Made by a program: the position numbers and the translations under genes. Below are positions 5,282 through 8,037 of a stretch of 8,037 bases of DNA, in pieces. Source of the stretch: an uncultured Eubacteriales bacterium (GTDB lineage Bacteria > Bacillota > Clostridia > Oscillospirales > Oscillospiraceae); assembly GCA_949744025.1 (NCBI GenBank), contig CATJWA010000303.1, positions 1 through 8,037 on the forward strand, given 5' to 3'. The first letter of the stretch is position 1. Each line of letters starts with the position of its first letter. The notes beneath the pieces are model-generated. The model did no database searches. It was not told where the DNA came from and was given only the letters and a program-made list of their open reading frames with translations.

Positions 5282-6142
5282 TTAGCCGTTTCTTGACGCA
5301 AGCTGATAATTCGCCACGCCGATGTCAACCGCAACCGCGTCCACAACACCGGTTTCGAGGTTCATGAACGCGGTGTTGTAGTCGGCAATCTGCTCGAGCT
5401 TCTTGAAGCTGGCGGTCAGGGCCAGATTTTCGTCGTTGCTGCCGTCGCCGGGGTCGTCGGTCAGGGCGGTCAGGGCGCTGGAGCCGGACTGGGTGATAAC
5501 CGTTTTGCCCGCAAGGTCCGCCTTGCTGCTGATGCCGGACTTGTCCGTGACCACGAACACGATGGAGTTGTCCACGTAGGGCCCAACCCAGGTGTACTCG
5601 CTCTCGCGTCCGGTCATGGTCATGCCGTTCCAGATAACGTCTATGTTGCCGGCGTCAAGCTCCATGTCCTTGCTGTCCCAGTCGATGGGCTGCGGTATCA
5701 GCTCCCAGCCCAGACGAGAGCACACCTCCGCGGCCAGGTCCAGGTCGTAGCCGACGTAAGCGCCGCTCTCGTCCTTGTAGCCGTAGGGGGGGTACTCCGC
5801 GTCGAAGCCGACAGTCAGGGTGGTGCGGCCGTCGGCGTCGGGGTTCTCGCCGGCGCCCTCGGGATTTTTCACACTGGCCTGCTCATAGCAGCTCATGTCG
5901 GAAAGCTCCCACTTGGCGGTTATCTCGGCGAAGGTGCCGTCGCTGAGCATCTCGTCGAGGGTAGCTTTAACTTTCTCCGCAAGTCCGGTGTTGCCCTTTT
6001 TAAAAGCGATGCCGTACTGCTCGGTGCTCAGAGGCTCGTCGAGCATCACGAAGGTGACGGGGCCGTCGTCCTTCTTGTTCCCGCAGGCGCACAGGCCCAA
6101 CAGCATCACAAGCGCCAGAGCGGCGCATACTATCTTTTTCAT
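5282..6142 (-). CDS. Amino-acid ABC transporter substrate-binding lipoprotein 1 (circularly permuted)
   Basis: A 286-residue lipoprotein: signal peptide with lipobox L17-C-A-C20, anchored outside the membrane. The ATG is set by GGAGG at 6152-6156. Family-3 binding motifs are clear but in an unusual order. Residues about 28-80 contain VMLDEPLSTEQYGIAFKKGN, then LDEMLSDGTFAEITAKW, which normally form the C-terminus. An acidic/Gly linker follows (81-106). Next come the usual mature N-terminus TLTVGFDAEYPPYGYKD (108-124), GYDLDLA (131-137), the ligand motif MTMTGRE with carboxylate-binding R179, DLAGKTVITQSGS, and finally VVDAVAVD with D273, expected to bind the amino group. The protein ends at NYQLASRNG, where a normal protein would continue into the piece now at the front. 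Key ligand residues are retained, so it should bind an alpha-amino acid. It is the first gene of the transport unit. Confidence 0.92.
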   Translation of the reverse strand: MKKIVCAALALVMLLGLCACGNKKDDGPVTFVMLDEPLSTEQYGIAFKKGNTGLAEKVKATLDEMLSDGTFAEITAKWELSDMSCYEQASVKNPEGAGENPDADGRTTLTVGFDAEYPPYGYKDESGAYVGYDLDLAAEVCSRLGWELIPQPIDWDSKDMELDAGNIDVIWNGMTMTGRESEYTWVGPYVDNSIVFVVTDKSGISSKADLAGKTVITQSGSSALTALTDDPGDGSNDENLALTASFKKLEQIADYNTAFMNLETGVVDAVAVDIGVANYQLASRNG

Positions 6143-6203
6143 TTTCTTTTTCCTCCAGAATTGTTTTTCACTCTCGCGGCCGTTTTCGGTTGTCCGCTCT
6201 GTT

Positions 6204-6231
6204 ATAATAGCACATTAGCGAGATAAAGCAA
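6204..6231 (-). promoter_or_regulatory. Promoter of the amino-acid ABC operon
   Basis: On the - strand, TTGCTT (6226-6231) and TATTAT (6204-6209) are 16 bases apart, and TGC directly before TATTAT forms an extended -10 element. The predicted start is near 6197, leaving a leader of about 55 bases before the ATG at 6142. The surrounding 6143-6270 stretch is AT-rich and shows no recognised riboswitch. Confidence 0.5.
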
Positions 6232-6273
6232 GAGGTTTTTTGATGAATTTTCGTTTTTTGTTACATTTAACGG

Positions 6274-6303
6274 CATCAGCCGCTCCGTTTCGGGCGGCTG
6301 ATG
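6274..6303 (-). terminator. Hairpin terminator after mnmA
   Basis: CATCAGCCGC (6274-6283) and GCGGCTGATG (6294-6303) pair perfectly, and CCG/CGG extends the pairing inside the loop with a single-base bulge. It begins 7 bases after the mnmA stop on the - strand. The tail CCGTTAAATGT is only weakly U-rich, so termination may be incomplete. Confidence 0.6.
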
Positions 6304-6310
6304 TGCAATC

Positions 6311-7321
6311 TTACGGCTGGGAGGAGACGATATATCCGCCGCCGACAAGCCTGTCCCCCTGATAAACCGCCGCGGCCTGCCCCGGCGCGGGGGCTCGCAG
6401 CGGCTCGTCGGTCACAATCTCTGCGCCCCCGTCGGGCAGGGGGGTCACTGTGCAGTCTGGGCACTCCCACTTGGTGTGCCGTGCCCTGACGCTGCCGCGG
6501 AGGAGTCCCGCGGGCGGGTCGATAAGCCAGCTCATGTCACGGACGCGGACCCGGGTTTTGAAAAGCTCCTCCCAGAGCGCCAGCTCAATTTCGCCCCGCT
6601 CCGGCACGATGCGCGAGACATACAGCTTGCGCTCATTGTAAAGCCCCGGTATGCGCTGGCCCACGGTCCAGCGGTGAACGCCCTCGTGGCGGCCGATGAC
6701 CTCGCCGTGGAACACGAAGTCCCCGGGGCCCGGCAGGGTGGCGCGGCGGGCGATGTAGCCGGCGTAGTCCCTGTCGGGGATGAAGCAGATTTCCATGCTG
6801 TCGCCCTTGTGAGCCACAGGTAATTTGAACTCCTCGGCCAGGGCGCGGGTCTCGGTTTTTTCCAGCTCACCCAGGGGCAGGACGAGGCGGGAAGCCTGCT
6901 CCCGTGTCAGGCGGCAGAGCATGTAGCTCTGGTCGTTGGCCGGCCGGCCCTTATAGAGCGCGCCGCCCTCCGCACGGGCGTAGTGCCCGGTGGCTGTCAG
7001 CTCCGCGCCGCTCTCGTCCGCGAAGTCCAGCAGGCTTTTGAATTTCACGGCGGGGTTGCACATTATGCAGGGGTTGGGAGTCTCGCCGCGCAGGTAGGCC
7101 GCTGTAAATGGCGCGCATACCTCGCGCTCGAGCGCCTCCGACACATCAAGGATTTTGAGCTCCACATTCAAAAATTCCGCCGCGGAAACCGCGTCCGCGC
7201 GCGCCGCTCCGTCGCCGATGTCGAGGTAGAGGCCGAGCACCTCATGCCCCGCGCGCTGCAAAAGCCGCGCGGCGACCGCGGAGTCCACGCCTCCGGACAG
7301 TCCGAGTACGATTTTTGACAT
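6311..7321 (-). CDS. mnmA: tRNA-specific 2-thiouridylase MnmA
   Basis: A 336-residue cytoplasmic enzyme that adds the 2-thio group to wobble uridine 34 of Lys, Glu and Gln tRNAs, using ATP and a persulfide sulfur donor. The PP-loop SGGVDS lies at residues 9-14 and binds ATP. The first catalytic cysteine is in NPCIMCN (C88; C85 is an extra cysteine). The second is C179 in MEICFIPD. TGHYAR (111-116), WTVGQR (218-223) and a C-terminal beta-barrel region ending near GGGYI complete the family pattern. The ATG at 7321 is preceded by a perfect AAGGAGG at 7328-7334. The frame is open about 38 codons further upstream, but that extension runs through a terminator hairpin and has no MnmA-like sequence. 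It lies next to mnmG, which modifies the same nucleotide at position 5. No convincing promoter was found just upstream, so it may depend on transcription through the structured locus at 7381-7627. Confidence 0.96.
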   Translation of the reverse strand: MSKIVLGLSGGVDSAVAARLLQRAGHEVLGLYLDIGDGAARADAVSAAEFLNVELKILDVSEALEREVCAPFTAAYLRGETPNPCIMCNPAVKFKSLLDFADESGAELTATGHYARAEGGALYKGRPANDQSYMLCRLTREQASRLVLPLGELEKTETRALAEEFKLPVAHKGDSMEICFIPDRDYAGYIARRATLPGPGDFVFHGEVIGRHEGVHRWTVGQRIPGLYNERKLYVSRIVPERGEIELALWEELFKTRVRVRDMSWLIDPPAGLLRGSVRARHTKWECPDCTVTPLPDGGAEIVTDEPLRAPAPGQAAAVYQGDRLVGGGYIVSSQP

Positions 7322-7350
7322 TGTACGCCTCCTTGTGCGGGGTTGATTAG

Positions 7351-7379
7351 TTGACAGCCCACCGAAAATAAAGTAAAAT
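7351..7379 (+). promoter_or_regulatory. Strong + strand promoter of the small structured locus
   Basis: TTGACA (7351-7356) and TAAAAT (7374-7379) are separated by exactly 17 bases. The -35 box is a perfect match and the -10 box matches at five of six positions. It points away from mnmA and into the structured region, with a predicted start near 7386. Confidence 0.72.
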
Positions 7380-7406
7380 AGCCCTGTCCCCTTACGGGGA
7401 CAGGGC
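7364..7406 (-). terminator. Rho-independent terminator between mnmG and mnmA (- strand)
   Basis: An 11-bp perfect stem (7381-7391 with 7396-7406) has a GTAA loop on the - strand. It is followed there by TATTTTACTTTATTTT, a clear U-rich tail. It would end transcripts from mnmG and from the promoter at 7634-7663 before they reach mnmA. Its outer GCCC is shared with the long-range stem at 7403-7412/7612-7621, so alternative folding could affect termination. Confidence 0.75.
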
Positions 7407-7437
7407 GTTGCCATAACGGTAGGCGGATTGGTCACAC

Positions 7438-7453
7438 CACCCGAGAGGGGGTG
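7438..7453 (+). promoter_or_regulatory. Ribosome binding site partly buried in a hairpin
   Basis: GGGGGTG at 7447-7453 lies 5 bases before the ATG at 7459 and is a strong Shine-Dalgarno sequence. Its last five bases (7449-7453) can pair with CACCC at 7438-7442, and a GAGA-loop register is also possible. Initiation of the small ORF could therefore be controlled by folding or by the antisense strand. Confidence 0.5.
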
Positions 7454-7458
7454 AGTTT

Positions 7459-7542
7459 ATGCCGATTACTTTGACGATACATATCTTCGGATATACTATC
7501 ACAATCAGGGTAAAGAGCGACAACCGCCACCCTGCCAAGTGA
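7459..7542 (+). CDS. Putative 27-residue peptide within the structured locus
   Basis: ATG to TGA gives a 27-residue peptide beginning MPITLTIHIFGYTITIRV and ending in the basic KSDNRHPAK. The first 18 residues alternate polar and hydrophobic or aromatic side chains (T, I, L, F, Y, V), as in an amphipathic beta-strand or a membrane-active peptide. The tail is charged and hydrophilic. A strong GGGGGTG lies 5 bases upstream, and a TTGACA-17-TAAAAT promoter lies about 80 bases further up. The codons for residues 7-14 also form a UUCG-capped hairpin, and the stop codon lies in another stem, so coding and structure overlap. The ending NRHPAK feels familiar from short Clostridia peptides, but I cannot name a family. 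A type I toxin is possible given the promoter on the opposite strand. It may equally be a chance frame in a non-coding RNA. Confidence 0.45.
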   Translation: MPITLTIHIFGYTITIRVKSDNRHPAK

Positions 7543-7633
7543 CGGTTGCTGCTTGAGCGTAAGCTCAAAAATGTTTTCCGTTTACGTTAAGTAGGGGCCA
7601 ATCCGCTTATAGGCAACGCCCTTTTATGTTTAC

Positions 7634-7663
7634 ATTATATACTATGCCCGCCGCTTTTGTCAA
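7634..7663 (-). promoter_or_regulatory. Consensus - strand promoter downstream of mnmG
   Basis: On the - strand, TTGACA (7658-7663) and TATAAT (7634-7639) both match the consensus perfectly, with an 18-base spacer. It begins 15 bases after the mnmG stop and faces the + strand promoter at 7351-7379 across about 250 bases. The predicted start is near 7627. Confidence 0.75.
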
Positions 7664-7678
7664 GGAGTTCCAGACCTC

Positions 7679-8037
7679 TCACCGCTCCCGCTTCTCCAAA
7701 TACACCATCAGCGCCGCCACATCCGCCGGCGAGACACCGGAAATTCTCCCCGCCTGCCCCAAATTCATGGGCCGTATCCGGTCAAGCTTCTGCCGCGCCT
7801 CAATTCTAAGACCCTTTATCCCCTCATAGTCGATATCCTCCGGCAGCGCGCGCTCCTCCAGCCGCGAAAGCTCCTGCGCCTGACGGAGCTGGCGCTTTAT
7901 GTAGCCGTCGTACTTTATGCGTATCTCCACCTGCTCGCGCACCGCGCGCGGCAGCTCCGGCCGCCCGGGGTCGAAGGGGGCAAGGTCGGCATAGCTTATT
8001 CTCGGGCGGCGCAGCAGCTCGGCGAGGGCCGCGCCGT
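7679..8037 (-). CDS. mnmG: tRNA U34 carboxymethylaminomethyl-modifying enzyme MnmG, C-terminal part
   Basis: The frame is open from the right edge of the window to a TGA at 7679 and gives the last 118 residues of a protein of roughly 620. The sequence is the helical C-terminal domain of MnmG (GidA), which contacts MnmE and tRNA. Visible landmarks are LLRRPRISYADL, VEIRIKYDGYIKRQ, LPEDIDYEGIKGL, EARQKLDRIRP and GQAGRISGVSPADV, followed by AALMVYL. With MnmE, the enzyme installs the 5-carboxymethylaminomethyl group on wobble U34, using FAD and methylene-tetrahydrofolate; those domains lie outside the window. Its product is the same nucleotide that MnmA thiolates, and mnmA is the next gene on this strand. 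The protein ends at LEKRER, the usual place. No terminator directly follows, so its transcript probably runs to the terminator at 7364-7406. Confidence 0.96.
   Translation of the reverse strand, partial: GAALAELLRRPRISYADLAPFDPGRPELPRAVREQVEIRIKYDGYIKRQLRQAQELSRLEERALPEDIDYEGIKGLRIEARQKLDRIRPMNLGQAGRISGVSPADVAALMVYLEKRER

Larger units (their letters stand above)
7386..7622 (+). ncRNA. Candidate structured RNA with embedded small ORF (+ strand)
   Basis: The predicted transcript from the + promoter can be folded throughout. A long-range closing stem pairs 7403-7412 with 7612-7621 (10 bp) and 7423-7431 with 7598-7606 (9 bp). Inside are: CACCC (7438-7442)/GGGTG (7449-7453); ATATC-UUCG-GATAT (7481-7494), extended by GATA/TATC; a 10-position stem 7521-7530/7539-7548 with one mismatch; and TTGAGC-GUAA-GCTCAA (7553-7568). 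UUCG and GUAA are stable RNA tetraloops only when read on this strand. A T-rich stretch follows the closing stem. I do not recognise the family. Confidence 0.55.
7381..7627 (-). ncRNA. Candidate antisense or leader RNA (- strand) ending at the terminator
   Basis: A - strand transcript from the strong promoter at 7634-7663 would start near 7627, cover the complement of the whole + strand structured RNA, and stop at the terminator hairpin. It would be about 250 bases long and carries no credible open frame. The same symmetrical pairings can form in it. It could be an antisense RNA to the small ORF, a stand-alone regulatory RNA, or an attenuated leader of mnmA. Sequence alone does not decide which strand is functional. 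Confidence 0.45.

Noticed and set aside
7322..7435. N-terminal extension of mnmA
   Set aside because: It reads through the terminator hairpin and A/T-rich tail and has no homology to MnmA. The ATG at 7321 with AAGGAGG gives the standard N-terminus before SGGVDS.
7403..7622. Miniature inverted-repeat transposable element
   Set aside because: The ends form an inverted repeat, but I see no target-site duplication at the flanks, and the promoters and terminator fit an RNA gene better.
7381..7627. 6S RNA or a known riboswitch
   Set aside because: The long-range stem recalls 6S RNA, but the interior is several short capped hairpins rather than one rod with a central bubble. No riboswitch core that I know could be recognised. 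A covariance-model search would settle this.
1..8037. CRISPR array, tRNA, rRNA, transposase or phage genes
   Set aside because: No regularly spaced direct repeats, tRNA-like fold, conserved rRNA sequence or mobile-element protein was seen on either strand.

Overview
The window looks like chromosomal DNA of a GC-rich, probably anaerobic and motile member of the Bacillota (class Clostridia; an Oscillospiraceae-like gut organism is my best guess). The support is lipoprotein-type amino-acid binding proteins, strong GGAGG-type ribosome binding sites, TTGACA/TATAAT-like promoters, GC-rich hairpin terminators and a soluble chemoreceptor. Taxonomy is inferred from style and protein families, not from a marker comparison.

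Left (1-1535, + strand): the 3' end of a FIST-domain sensor gene, followed after 14 bases by a TTG-started soluble methyl-accepting chemotaxis protein. A 19-bp bidirectional hairpin ends this unit.

Middle (1532-6231, - strand): a polar amino-acid ABC uptake locus, read right to left: promoter, binding lipoprotein 1, a 0.4-kb hairpin-rich spacer, permease, ATPase, a DapF-fold racemase closest to CntK (histidine racemase), then a separately promoted binding lipoprotein 2. Both binding proteins appear to be circularly permuted: the segment that ends ordinary family-3 binding proteins sits directly after the lipid-anchor cysteine, ahead of the normal N-terminal motif. Binding protein 2 has also lost the arginine that normally holds the ligand carboxylate. 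The permease has an extra cytoplasmic loop of about 45 residues. Together the genes suggest uptake of an amino acid and its racemisation, with FIST/chemoreceptor sensing encoded next door.

Right (6274-8037): mnmA and the 3' end of mnmG, both - strand and both acting on the tRNA wobble uridine. Between them lies a 0.3-kb locus with strong promoters facing inward from both ends (TTGACA-17-TAAAAT on +, TTGACA-18-TATAAT on -). It holds a foldable RNA with a long-range closing stem and UUCG, GUAA and possible GAGA loops, a 27-codon ORF with a good ribosome binding site, and a rho-independent terminator on the - strand. It could be a sense/antisense small-RNA pair (type I toxin-like), a stand-alone structured RNA, or a long leader of mnmA. 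I do not recognise it as a named family.

No tRNA, rRNA, CRISPR array, transposase or phage gene is visible.
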